Below, piece after piece: positions 12,786 through 23,743 of a stretch of 34,569 bases of DNA. The notes beneath the pieces are model-generated. The model worked only from the letters and a program-made list of their open reading frames with translations, did no database searches and was not told where the DNA came from. Source of the DNA: Sphaeroforma arctica JP610 (taxonomy: Eukaryota; Opisthokonta; Ichthyosporea; Ichthyophonida). The number at the start of each line of letters is the position of its first letter. Positions within the stretch are counted from its first letter, which is position 1. Where the stretch lies: the NCBI RefSeq assembly GCF_001186125.1, contig NW_014040190.1:8632-43200 (forward strand), in the 5' to 3' direction. A program made the translations under genes and the position numbers.

Positions 12786-15700
12786 GGAGCGAGCGCCATT
12801 CCAGTCACGAAAAAGTGGCGTCACGTTTAGAGCATTTAATTGCAGAGTTCACGTCACTTATAGAAGAGTTTGATGCCGCCGAATCCAGTTATCTGCAGAA
12901 GAAGTTTCAATTAGCAGCCGATGGCGGCGAAGATGATGATATGAACATATTGGACGTATGCTTACAGTAGTGAACACAAAACGCAATCTGAACATTTTTT
13001 AATTTTTAGAGAATATATACGAGACTCGCAGCGTGTTGCTGCATTAGCCCTATTCATCGCTCACAAAATAGTAAACGTATACTGCTGGTGAAACACATTT
13101 TGCAACCGTAAATACATGACTAGTACAGAGTATGTTCACACCAATTGCTTCTTGCTTTATTCATTGTGACAGGGTGACAGCGATGCGGCAGACAAAGAAT
13201 TCCAAACGTATAAGGAAGATACTGAGAGCAAAATCCTAGGAATCCGATTGGAGATCAAATCATTGGACGTGGCATTGTGGTCCAATGTTGAGGAGGCCAT
13301 GGTATATTCTTTTTGCGGCTCGACTTCCAAACTGGTTCATACACAGCAAACGTCCATATCATATCTTTCTTCGCTTGCTGTCGCTTAACCATCCATATCT
13401 TGATACGCTTGCTGTCGTTTTGATCACTGCGGATTCAGCCCCTCTTAAAGGGTCATTTTTTAAGTCTGCATAGGACTGCGAGAATCCATGGCTAAGATCA
13501 ACATTTTGTGCAAAATCTCGAAGTTTACATTTGGAAAGGCACATTTTATTGTGTTGCTATAAATCCCATGCACTGCGATTTTGAAATATTCTTAGAACGA
13601 AACGGAAGACGCCAAAGAGAACGTGGAGAAGCGCGAGACCATATTGGATCTCCTCAGATACGAAAAAAACCATTACTGGCGCCTGTGTGAAGCCTGCCGT
13701 GATTTCAAGTATGAATTCTCAATTCCCGTGCAATGTAAGATACTGTGAAACATAAATGATAGGTTGTATATGCTGTAGAATCGCACACAAGATATCGGTT
13801 GGAGGGATCGTCCAGTATCTCGCACTTGGTGGCTTGAGTGCACTGCTTAATCAAATCCCATTTATGCGCTGTTTATTTGCATTTCGTAGTCTAGACGCTC
13901 ATTGAAATTGTACCTAGACTTCCGACTCGTTAAATTATCGGATCGTCCTCTCAGCAACGCACCAAATACGATACGCTCTGCCACCAAATACTCCCATGAA
14001 AAGTCTGTTAAAATATCAACATTGGCACAAACAATTTGTGCATCCGAGTAGGTGCTTTGCAAATATGAGTGATTTTTTTTCTCTCTCAATCAAAACTGGC
14101 CTGTACGCTATCAGCGGATGACATATACAACGCAACGAAGATGCCAGATACGTAATTTTTTATTGTTTCGACTAATTTCAACCCGGATTTCTATCGCAGG
14201 TCAAAAGTAGATGACATCGAGCTGTCTAGCATAGCCGAATTTTACGAGCGCGCCCCCGACTCCTTGCGGATATTCAGGCAAGAGACTGATGTTACGCCAG
14301 CACAGGTCATACAAGCAACCCACGCACAAGTAGCAGAAGACCTCGCACACACAAGCATGGAGGTGGCTGCAGCCAATGTGCCTGCACCGCACACCCTAGA
14401 CGCACACAAACTGATGCTCAATAGGCTCGCCTGGGAACTCAGTGAGCGACTGAGCTTGGGCAAGCAGCAACGCCGATTGGAGAAGCAGATGATCAAGTTA
14501 AACGCAGAACTAGTGGACAAGCGTAAGAGAGATAGAGAAGCCGAAAGAGACCTGGTCACACTTCTGGCGGCTGCTGACCCGCTGCAAGACCTCTTCGGGT
14601 GTGTGGGTAGTGTCGATGCGAGAGAATACACTGCGGCTCGGACTTTCATTGCAGAGTCATCCAGAACATATGTCAATGCAGATTTATGTAGACTTGATGC
14701 CCAAGTGAATTGAGATCGTGCGGGGTGGTGTTTTGCTCATTTCTCTATGCAAACTCACGTCCACATTTATAAGCATAAGCGCCTCATCGTCTGTATCTTT
14801 TTTTCTCGTTTTTAGTTCGCCGGAGACCCCTAGCTGGGACGACAACACAGCCAACCTGCTGCCACCACCCCTACACGCGCTGTACTTGAACGCAATCGCT
14901 CATCAAACGACTTCAGGTGTGGCCACTCGTGTGCGCACTCGTTCTATTCGTCCCCGATGCACTAAATTTAGTGTAACTAGACCCGACCTACTCACTTCAC
15001 TACTCTTTGCCTGCGCCTGCGTGTACTTATTGCAGTATGGCTTGTAGATGTTCGTCGTTTTGATTATAAATTTTGAAGATACTTTAGTAGGCTGCCACAT
15101 ATCACGAAGTCGGAGTATTCCGGCTATCTTCATCCCCGCGGGGATGGTAGGCCTAAGGGACCGTTATACCAACTAATCGGTCTCGTGGCAAGCACACTTG
15201 TACCCGCCTCTCCCAATGCACCTGGGCCATATTCGATCGACTACAAGTACACTATTCTCACCCCATGTCCGCTATCATGTCTAGCATTGTTATCTATCAC
15301 ACTATTCGCCACTGTGTCCAATGCCGAGTCTACGACATTTTGCTTAGTACCAGTAAGTATTAGACAGCTCAAATGCCAGGCATATACATTCACAGGTGAT
15401 AGCCATTTCTCCGTGGTGGTAGAAGGTGATGTCAACAAAGCAAAAGTAGTGGAAGAGGCTAATGCACGAAATGCCGCAATGGGGGAGAAGGAGGTATGAA
15501 CCGAATGTGACCACGCCGATGGGTGATGTGCAGATGTTTGTGTGGTCCATGCGCAGTACTGCAGAGTGTGGGTGTGAACTCATGTATGCTCAGACAGTCG
15601 TTGCAATAAGCCAAAGTTATAGCAACAGAATGATTGTCATGTCGCATACAACAGAGAGTGATGCGAGTTGGAGTTTCCCGATACCATGATATGCCACCAC

Positions 15701-17003
15701 AGAAACAGAAAGCAGCAGTGTTTAACACAGTGTATCGCTGCCTCCAGCTCGCAATGTGCTACGCGCCGCCGTTTGATTCGGCTATTGAACCTGAGGAGTA
15801 GCTGCACACAACTTTATACTTATCCTGCTTGCTTGCTTCGGCTATTGAACCTGAGGAGTAGCTGCACACAACTAAATACACATCCTGCTTGCTTGCTTGC
15901 ATACTTTATATACAAGGAGGATGCCACGCAAATGACTGAGGACCTGCCACTCGACCGCCACCCGCTGACTGTGGTGATCAAGATGGAGGATGTGCAAAGA
16001 GACGTGATCTTCAGCTTCCTGCCCCAGCTTGGTATCATGTGCGCCTGTGAGCGTACGCCCGACGGTGTCGTTGGGGTTGACATGCTATCGCAGTTCGACG
16101 CCATGGACACTGGCAAGCGATCACCCAACCCGGCCAACGATTACCAACTCGACAGAATGGGGCTGACCTCTGTGTCTGTGTGCACCATGAAGCATGGGTA
16201 TGTGGTTGCTTCTACGCACCGATACGGTACCATTGTAGTATCCGCATGTGCTTGATATGTGTGAATGGCCGTATCGAATTCGATAGTCGTACTGAATCCT
16301 ACCAACATTTGGTCTAAAGTGATTGTATCCGGAGTATCTCTTTGGTCTATAGTGATTGTATCCTGAGTATCTCTTTGGCCTATAGTGATTGTATCCTGAG
16401 TATCTCTTTGGTGTAAAGTGATGCATCCTGAGTATCTCTTTGGTCTAAAGTGATTGTATCCTGAGTATCTCTTTAGTCTATAGTGATTGTATCCTGAGTA
16501 TCTCATTGGTCTATAGTGATTGTATCCTGAGTACCTCTTTGGTCTAGAGTGATTGTATCCGGTGTATCTACCCTTGCAATGAAGATTGGGCGCTGCTACA
16601 CTGGGTGCCACACAATAGAAAGCATCAAAGCGCGCGTATCTACGCTGAACTTGAATTCGTGTAATTAGGATTGTGCGGTGTTATCTTGTGTAAGTTGCCC
16701 TGTTCTCCGAAGTGTATGAGAATGCCACAAAACGCGTGCGATCGTGAGATATGAAACGCTTTGTAGCACACACACAGTATTAAATCTTTCAGCTGATTTC
16801 ATTCACAAATCTTGATGAATTTAGTTCGCCCGTTACTTGGCTGATTAATTCTCCTCTCTTCCAGATATGGCAAGCCTTACCGGTGGACTCAGTATCTCGG
16901 GGGCATCGAATACCTACCTACCAACCGCCGATACCTACTGACGCCTGACACAAGGCGACTCAGTTTTGAGAAGTTCGTCGCTCGTCTAAGATCCATGAAC
17001 TAA
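12786..17003 (+). CDS. THOC5: THO complex subunit 5 (5' exon not found)
   Basis: THOC5 is a subunit of the nuclear THO/TREX complex, which couples transcription and processing to mRNA export. Eight exons are visible: 12786-12955, 13173-13301, 13596-13708, 14200-14598, 14816-14916, 15396-15493, 15917-16197 and 16865-17003. All are GT-AG and phase-consistent, about 476 residues in this part. The first exons are acidic and helical, as expected for the coiled-coil half. Signature stretches align with human THOC5: RDFKSKVDDIEL then EEFYERAP-like text, LNRLAWELSERL, LLPPPLHALYLNA, VVVEGDVNKAK, DRHPLTVVI, KRSPNPANDYQ and YRWTQYLGGIEYLP. The exon at 14200 must splice at 14598; reading on gives an unrelated tail. 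The frame reaches TAA at 17003, where human THOC5 continues for about 180 more residues; homologous sequence follows in other frames (next entry). The initiating exon is missing from the model, probably within the gap or intergenic region. Confidence 0.93.
15779..15898. repeat. 60-bp tandem duplication in a THOC5 intron
   Basis: Two copies of a 60-base unit starting CGGCTATTGAACCTGAGG, at 15779 and 15839, are nearly identical. The array lies just upstream of the exon at 15917 and creates spurious plus-strand reading frames. Confidence 0.95.
16311..16570. repeat. 33-bp minisatellite, about eight copies
   Basis: Units start GGTCTATAGTGATTGTATCC at about 16311, 16344, 16377, 16410, 16442, 16475, 16508 and 16541. 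They are mostly 33 bases apart with point variation. The array is inside the THOC5 intron 16198-16864. Because 33 is divisible by three, it stays open on the minus strand in more than one frame, giving an 11-residue periodic peptide (RYSGYNHYRPK). Confidence 0.95.
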
Positions 17004-17605
17004 CCCGGCTAACGCAATTGTACTACAACACCGTGAAGACAACAGAATACCTCAGTTCATCGCAGTGCCAAATTACGAGCGTGTAGTCGAATGGGACTAT
17101 ATGCCAAATATCGAGCAATTGACAAGCAATCTTCCCGACTGTGAAGCCCTCAACCTCACATGGTGATATATATTTAGGCGCGATAGGTCGCAGGTAATGG
17201 CTCGCCGTATGCGTTCATCCACACCGACCGACTGCTGGAGGCAAAGGCTGTCGTATTATTCGAGTGTGGACTCCAGCGGAATGGCCTAGGAAGTTCTCTG
17301 CAAGTGTGGCGACATCCCATCTGATCACTCAGGATACTTCAGTACGAATCAATGAGCTACGTGCTCTGATAGTACCATGCGGCAATAATATTAACCGTTG
17401 CTATCGTATCCGCCGGTTCCTGGTCGTGATTGCTATGGTAGCTATCCGCATGCACGTTGAAGTATCACGGAATAACCCAAGGCGCAACAGTGTGCTGCGC
17501 ATCCTGACAGTACCCATGCGGGCCCGAAGTGCGGCTGTGTCATATGCCCATGTTGTCTGCTACAATGAACCGCACGACTTGCGGTGTGTGCTGACTAATA
17601 ACTGA
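17004..17605 (+). pseudogene. THOC5: THOC5 C-terminal sequence in shifted frames
   Basis: After the TAA at 17003, sequence similar to the C-terminal part of THOC5 continues in different frames with no plausible intron between them. About 16999-17164 reads NPANAIVLQHRED...VVEWDYMPNIEQL. About 17194-17325 reads SPYAFIHTDRLLEAKAVVLF, resembling the human YMALIERGTAKLQAAVVL region. About 17340-17605 reads RIRRFLVVIAMVAI, then NSVLRILTVPMRARS, ending VLTNN; this aligns with the human C-terminal LQRLCVLLDVYLE and MCLRLFRGPSRMK segments. Candidate introns between blocks would be only about 30 nt, far shorter than others here, and one gives a stop. Either the host gene has lost its tail recently, or small indels were introduced in assembly. 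The alignment of the last block is good; that of the first is weak. Confidence 0.6.
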
Positions 17606-18114
17606 GCCTTTGACTCGCTTGCTCAGAGAAGGATCCTCGACACCATCTTAGGTGCGAAAGGCAAAGGACGCGCCCAATAACACACCACCTGCAGCGTAAC
17701 CCATAGGGTCGTACGGGCGAATCACGCATAGAGCAATAAAGGATCAGCGAGCTTTAGTCCTACAAGCAATGCGTGTCACTCTATGGGTGCCCCGCCTATA
17801 GCCACTTTCACATGACCTAAATAATCATTCCTCGCCCAACGTGGAGGTGCGCGTATATCGATATGCCACCTTCACCTACCTTGACCCTAAACATCACCCC
17901 TCGGCCCGAAATGGCAAGTGCGCTTAAATCAACGATGCAGTTGTAGGGTAGCCCTCGCCAGCACCACGCGCTTCTTTCCGATGCACGCGTACGGCAAGAC
18001 ACCATTTGTAGCGCGACCCGCATCAGTTTAGTGTATACTCGGTAAAACGGGAGGTATTCATATGTATATCGAATCGACAACGCGTGTATATGTCCTCGGT
18101 AGCATAGCTCAGCA
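17606..18114. other. intergenic region between convergent THOC5 and tRNA methyltransferase
   Basis: The region contains the 3' ends of two convergent genes. A 107-codon minus-strand frame (17817-18140) overlaps the methyltransferase 3' end and has no recognisable domain. Nothing else stands out. Confidence 0.5.
17735..17740 (+). terminator. candidate polyadenylation signal after THOC5
   Basis: AATAAA lies 130 nt after the last THOC5-like codon (17605). This is a typical position if the whole C-terminal sequence is still transcribed. Confidence 0.35.
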
Positions 18115-20801
18115 CTAGATAGGAAGCACGCGTACGTCAATGCACCACCTGTAAATCTTCGGTCCTAGATTGCCACATCGGTGCGGCTTCTCCGGGATAG
18201 TCTGCCGCCCATACTCAAGGCTGATGCGCGGGATGGTCTCTGTGAATAAGTTGACTTCTTCATCTGTGCTGAAGTAGTACACATGCAGCCACCCACCCAC
18301 GGGACTTACCAGAGGCAGTGCTACATCCAGGAACGAATCCCCCATATGCGGCATGGGCATGACAATTCGATCGAAGTTTGCATGCACATTCCGGTTGGTA
18401 GGTAAATCGGGATCACTGACTTCGTCGGCACTGACTAAAGGATTGCTCTTGTGTACTGGCGGGAACACCTCACGCACATCGCCAACTAGCACCGAACAGG
18501 TTTTTTGGAGCTTGTTCTTCTTGATATTTAAATTGGCAAACTCTGCAGCCACTGTATTCATCTCCACGCCTACCACACTCGAGCAAGCGCTAAGCCTGCC
18601 GATCACACAGATGTACGGGCCAACACCACAGAACATCACACACACACGTTCCTTCGCACGCACTAGCGCTGCGACTCTCTTGCGCTCAGCCGATGACCTG
18701 GGTGAGTAGTACGTAGTCGCCACATCCAGTGTGAGTCTGATAGAGTTCTCGCTACACGTGGTGAGGGTGCGATTATCTCCAGCCACGTGTGAGTATTTCT
18801 GGATACGGAATGCACCGGAATGGCCCCCATCCTTCTTCAGCACAACCTACATAGCATTCACAAGTGGCGGGGGTGGCATGAGAAATCGCACAGGTGAACA
18901 TAAGGGTTTAGAGTTTAGGGTCCAGAGTTGTGTATATCACTTGTCCTCAAATCTACATATAGCGAGACTTCAGATGAGCGTACCTTGATTCGTGGATTAG
19001 CCTTCAATACGGCATCGCCCAGGGCTGTGCGCAGTCGTGCCGGGGTTTCATCATCTACCTCAACTACAGCAATGTCACCAATTACATCAATAGCTGTTTT
19101 CAGCTGTCCACATTCATCTGTTGGAAGCAATGAACGAAAAGATATTATAAAACGAAGTAGTGCTTTCAAGCTGCGATGTCGCCTATATTTGTGATTGTCT
19201 CTGACCACTCGCGAACACAAAACGACAGCATTGATACGCCACTGCATTACTCGTAATGTTTACTCTTCAACAGAAGGAAAACAACTTATACACATTGCAA
19301 TTGCAGGATCGCACATCATGATTGTTTTGTATCCATGCATCCATGAGCACTTATCATGTATTCCAATCGAATATGTACCTCCTGTGCTAAAATCCGCTGT
19401 TACATGCAACGCCACATTAGTATCTGTGGCCGACGCGTCTACTGCGCACCCGAGGAGACAAGCGTGAATCCATATATGCAACACTATTCACGTACATCTC
19501 AACATCACATCAAAGCAAAGTTTTAATCTTACACAAATTAAACAGATCCAAAGTATACCTGCAGTCAAGATTTCGGCAAGCGCCAATTCCACACTGGCTG
19601 GTGTGCCTTGTGCCTTGACGCCCTCCTGAGTGGCTTTCTTCTTCTTGTACCGCATGTCAATGTCACTGATGGCCATGACAGCTGCTTGACACTGAGTGTC
19701 TAGTTCAACGCGTAGAAGTTCAGCTTTCTCTGAATGAGTCTGCAGCGGAATAGTGTAATGTTTCATAGTGCTCAGGTTTACTACCCAGAATAAAACCAGA
19801 GCACCAAATCATACGTCTGTACCTCCTTGCTTGCCGTGACTACCACAAAGACATACACTTCAATAACTGATGAGAGACAAATAGCACACAAACACCAATG
19901 TAGAATCTACCAGCATTGCGCATCTCCGTGTAGTTCGTAAGTAAAAGAATTGAGTACTTCAATGGTAGATCTCGGGCGACTTCACACACAAGCTCGCCCA
20001 CATAGCTGGAGTTAGATGTGATGGTACACGGTCACCGATACGCTGTGTCAGTGAATTCTAGGCATACCACGTACAGACACTCACAACTTCGCTCTACGAT
20101 GTGGTGAGGGCGCCGCACTTTCAGGACTACATCCTGTACGAGCACAACACCACATGACATTTGAATGAGCGCAGAGATCACGCTTCTGTGCGCCCGGGAA
20201 AATGCATGATGAAGAGCATGCTGTGCTCATAACCAGCCCCTTTCTCACACAAACTCAGGGCGAGCGGTGAAAAGGACGAGCCGTCATCACCAGTTTTTCT
20301 ACCTGGTCCATATCTACGATTACTGTGGACGTGTGCATGCAATCATCGCTCTGCGTCCAGGACGTCGTAGATGAAGACCCACGCACTATTGTGTGATTCC
20401 TAGACATGCTGTACACAAAGACACAAGCTCTCTTTACGCACACCGCTACTACTCAGAATAAAGGCACATGCGCGGTGTTCACGAACGCCTCCTCAGTCCA
20501 CACAATTCCACAAAAGACATAATCTGTGTGGATTATCCCTAGACATATTGCGCACAGATACTCTCTATATTCAGGCTACATACTACGTAGAACTAAAGGA
20601 ACAGTGCTACTTAAAAATGAATAGACATACGCTGTGTTCGTGAGCACCCCCCAGTCCATACATGTCCAGATTGAGAGGGAGCCATAATGATCCCTCCTCG
20701 CCAGCTTTGACGGCGTAGTCCTTATCGAGATATTGTTTGTCCAGGAGCACCTTACGCACTGGTTCAGCCTCACTCTTGCGTATTTCCACAGCCCACACCA
20801 T
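18115..20801 (-). CDS. Trm5/TYW2-family tRNA methyltransferase
   Basis: Four exons in minus order, 20801-20631, 19739-19559, 19117-18984 and 18846-18115, all GT-AG and in phase, give 405 residues. Family members add m1G at tRNA position 37 (Trm5) or transfer aminocarboxypropyl in wybutosine synthesis (TYW2). Exon 1 carries an N-terminal module, EAEPVRKVLLDKQYLDKDYAV, of the kind seen in TYW2 and archaeal Trm5. Residues ~120-162 contain DVIGDIAVVEV and ANPRIK, the Trm5 D1-type domain. Exon 4 continues with GAFRIQKYSHVAGDNRT, DVATTYYSPRSSAERKRVA, then the SAM-binding motif CGVGPY (235-240), GVEMN, and FDRIVMPMPH (320-329), where Trm5 enzymes usually have N-L-P. It ends IYRWCIDVRV. The YSPR..ER segment favours a Trm5 role over TYW2. 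Start: the first ATG before the conserved N-terminal module. Its start codon lies 603 bases from that of the divergent RING gene. Confidence 0.9.
20245..20510 (-). pseudogene. possible decayed copy of methyltransferase exon 1
   Basis: Within intron 1 of the tRNA methyltransferase gene, two patches resemble exon 1 on the same strand and in the same order. About 20471-20510 resembles the exon end and donor (20625-20665). About 20278-20330 resembles its middle (about 20688-20742); there the minus strand reads DMDQVEKLVMTA beside the real DKDYAVKAGEEG. Similarity by eye is roughly 65-75%, so this may be an old partial tandem duplication. It is not needed for the protein. Confidence 0.35.
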
Positions 20802-21404
20802 AGTTAAACACGCACTGTCGTTAGTTGGTCCAGTAGACGGGACCCAATAAACGCGAACTGATAGCTGTACATGTATAAAATATTTAATATATTGCGATAT
20901 AGATATACAGTATAAACCAAGGTGCGTTGGCACATATTGAACAGATGCATCCGATAAACGTTAAACCCGTGTAAATCCCGAGAAAAATACGTACAGGTTT
21001 TTAAGACGGACTGACAGAGTACCCAAGTCTGGACTGTCTGACTGTCACAGTGTTACTCCGTCACTGAGTCCCATTATTTATTTACACATAGTAGGCTATA
21101 TAAACTTAGAGGCCTATAGCGGTTAGCTCACAGGATATATGCCGCCAAAACTCGTTGGAAAGCCTTATTGGGCAGTTTGATTGCACTCGTCAGTCGTGAC
21201 TCGTGAGTCGTAAAAGTGTCCACAGGAAAGGGTAATTAAATAACATATTTTTCAAAGTGAAATAGGAACAGGATCACAGCTGTGACTGTAGTACGATATA
21301 TCTATTCATAAGTGTTGAATAGTAGTATACATTGTACATACTTCAACAAAGCGTGAAAACCAATTCTGAGATAGACTATCAAGGCATATATTGGTGCATT
21401 TACC
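20802..21404. promoter_or_regulatory. divergent promoter region, tRNA methyltransferase / RING gene
   Basis: These 603 bases separate the start codons of two divergently transcribed genes and must hold their promoters and 5' UTRs. Several short GACTGTC/CACTGAGTC and GTCAGTCGTGACTCGTGAGTCG runs (about 21020-21070 and 21188-21211) are the only visible internal structure. No defined core element can be called. Confidence 0.45.
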
Positions 21405-23039
21405 ATGCTAAACGACAGTGCACGGTTAGTTTTCACGGAAGACACCATCAAATGTCCCATCTGCCTGAGTGTGCCAACAGCACCAGTGCAGATTGGATGC
21501 TGTCCCGCTGTGTTTTGCAAAATACACATCCTCACTTGGTTAAAGACACACCAAACATGCCCCAGTTGTCGGCGAGAGCGTCAAGAAGCAACGATAGTAG
21601 AAAAGTCTGAGTGCACACTACGCGTGGCTAATATGTCCGCTAAATGTGTGAAGTGTGGATTAGCAGGCACCATGAAGGAACTAACGGATACTCATTCGGA
21701 AGCTGTGTGTATGGCCGCGGTGCGCTCAACGACCCCGATGCGATTGCTGTGTAAATACAAGCTACTCAATGTAGGAGATGTGGTTGATGTGTTCTTTTCG
21801 TACGGAGAATGGAGCTATTATGTGGAAAGGTTGAACGAGACAGTAATTAAACACATTCCCAGCAACTATTTGGAGGCATGCACAGTTCCATTAGAACGTG
21901 AGCTCACTCTGCGCGAAATGAATGAGTGCGTCGCTTCTTGTCCTGAGATCGATCCACTGTTAAAAACTTGGTTTGAGGACCGTGTAGGCTGGGTGGACAA
22001 GCTGCATAAGCTAGTGGCTCATAAAGACTTTCCTAGTCGCAGGCTGGTTGTGGACGGTAAAGAGCTGGATGTCGTGGAAATTATCAAGATGAACATGTTT
22101 GTGTTTAAGACCGATTCACAGGTATTACAGACATGCTTCAGCGCTGCGGCGGGCTGTCTTGACGACGGTGGGTTAAGAGCAAGTTTAACATGCTGTATGA
22201 GTATGTACATATCGATCAGGGATGCCATGCGTAAGTTTCCCAACCGATCAGCCCTGCAGAAGGGAGCGCTGATGTTGTTGCAAAAGATGAGCGATAGGAT
22301 ACTTACCACCGGGCCTCACTATCTGACTGAGTGCGATGTGCTGGTAACTGTGGTAGATGCAATGCAGCGTTTCCCATATATTCGTGAAATCCAGCTACAC
22401 TCGTGCTATATAATGATCAATGCCGTTATGGGCAGGTCAGTGTCTGCAACCATACTGATAGACGACATGGAAATCCAAGAACATATCCAAACCCTATTAG
22501 AGCGGTCATCCTTATGGCCTGATGTACTGTTAGGGGTATGCACTTTGGTGTCAGACCTGTGCGAGTTGCGCAAAGAGTTTGTTGATGCAATGCATATTGC
22601 GCTCAACCCGTTCCACATTTTGAGAGCATCCAAGCAATTCAGATCTCCAAGGGAATATCTGGCAGGGATTCATGCGTTCCTGGTGCTAAGCAACACCAGT
22701 GAGGAGTTGGAAGACTGGGCTGGTGATGAGACTCCCGATACTTCAGTAATCACTGCGGCTGCACTCTATCCCGACTATGCCGATTTGCAAATTGTGGCAT
22801 TTGAAGCGATCAAAGCGCTGTGCAATTTCAATTCGGAAGGACTCGCAGGTTTCTCGAAGGAGGCCTTGTTGGCCCATATCAAAAGACTTGAGGTACATCA
22901 CCAGGACAATGACCAACTTATGGACCTGGTAGATGACGTCCGAGACCTTGCAAGGGAAGCGCCGGCCTCACGCAAAAGAAAAATCACGAAGGTGGGCAGT
23001 GAAAGTGAATGCACCACCAGCCATAAGCACGCTAAGTGA
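21405..23039 (+). CDS. RING-finger protein with helical ARM-like repeats, intronless
   Basis: A single 544-codon frame. Residues 17-55 form a RING-type zinc site: C17-x2-C20, C32/C33, C38, H41, C52-x2-C55, in a CPICL...CPSC frame typical of ubiquitin ligases. The histidine usually two residues after the third ligand is absent, since the text runs GCCPAVFCKIH. A second possible zinc site follows at C81, C84, H97 and C102, like the first TRAF-type finger. Residues ~130-515 are mostly amphipathic helices with armadillo-like spacing. The C-terminus is basic (ASRKRKITK), which may be a nuclear import signal. The likely role is an E3 ubiquitin ligase with a repeat scaffold for substrate; the substrate is unknown. 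Unlike its neighbours it has no introns, suggesting a retrocopy or a recently expanded family. A partial paralogue of its C-terminal half follows downstream. Confidence 0.85.
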   Translation: MLNDSARLVFTEDTIKCPICLSVPTAPVQIGCCPAVFCKIHILTWLKTHQTCPSCRRERQEATIVEKSECTLRVANMSAKCVKCGLAGTMKELTDTHSEAVCMAAVRSTTPMRLLCKYKLLNVGDVVDVFFSYGEWSYYVERLNETVIKHIPSNYLEACTVPLERELTLREMNECVASCPEIDPLLKTWFEDRVGWVDKLHKLVAHKDFPSRRLVVDGKELDVVEIIKMNMFVFKTDSQVLQTCFSAAAGCLDDGGLRASLTCCMSMYISIRDAMRKFPNRSALQKGALMLLQKMSDRILTTGPHYLTECDVLVTVVDAMQRFPYIREIQLHSCYIMINAVMGRSVSATILIDDMEIQEHIQTLLERSSLWPDVLLGVCTLVSDLCELRKEFVDAMHIALNPFHILRASKQFRSPREYLAGIHAFLVLSNTSEELEDWAGDETPDTSVITAAALYPDYADLQIVAFEAIKALCNFNSEGLAGFSKEALLAHIKRLEVHHQDNDQLMDLVDDVRDLAREAPASRKRKITKVGSESECTTSHKHAK

Positions 23040-23314
23040 ATCCGAAGATATAGATCATGTGCGATTGGGTGGAATGACATGTCAGCGGACATGCTGAATG
23101 AATCAGGGTGCCCAAATATGTGGGCTAAGGCGTCACGCCGAATCAGGTGGCTGCTTTAACATATGAGTACCTAAGAAATTGAGACACCTATGCTGAACAC
23201 ATCTGATATATGACCACAATGTATCATGCCGGAGAACCTGAAAACGGCATTGCATCTTGTACGAGACGCTTTCTAGTTGATGGCGTAAAGATTTGAATGT
23301 GAGTGTCTAAGACC

Positions 23315-23743
23315 ATGACCACACGTGTGCTAGAGACATCTGTGGAACGGCCTACAGCTAGTGCCAGGGTTGTGCAAGATAATAAGACGAGTTCACGCCG
23401 GGTTGGCTTGATGAAGGCCGTGATCAACCCGTTCCAGTGTTTGGAAACGATCAAGCGTTTTAGATCGCCAGAAGAATTACGGGCAGAACTGAGTGCATTC
23501 GTATCACTACATAGTAGCAAAAGCAATCAAGAGCTGAGAGAATGGGCCGAGGATAACAAGCCTGATATCTTCATAATACTTGTTGTATCGATCAATTCTC
23601 TGGACGTTGAAGTGGAGTTGGTAGCTTGTGAAGCGATCAAAGCACTGTTCTCTTTCGACCCCGAGGAATCGACAAGCTTCACAGAGGAGGATTTAGAGTC
23701 ACAATCAATACAATCATTAAATTGCACAGAACCAGGGCATTGA
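23315..23743 (+). pseudogene. partial paralogue of the RING protein's C-terminal repeats
   Basis: A 142-codon frame whose residues ~33-130 align without large gaps to residues ~395-490 of the upstream RING protein. Shared anchors are NPF, RFRSP / QFRSP, LREWA / LEDWA, and CEAIKALFSF / FEAIKALCNF. It has no RING and stops before the end of the parent. It is best explained as the remnant of a tandem duplication 3' of the gene. Whether it is expressed is unknown. Confidence 0.7.

Noticed and set aside
14599-14713. THOC5 frame continuing to the stop at 14713
   Set aside because: The conserved segment LLPPPLHALYLNA lies in the next exon (14816) and joins in phase from a GT at 14599; the unspliced tail matches nothing.
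16121-16611. Antisense genes of 101 and 156 codons in THOC5
   Set aside because: They consist of minisatellite and the opposite strand of a THOC5 exon; they are periodic artefacts.
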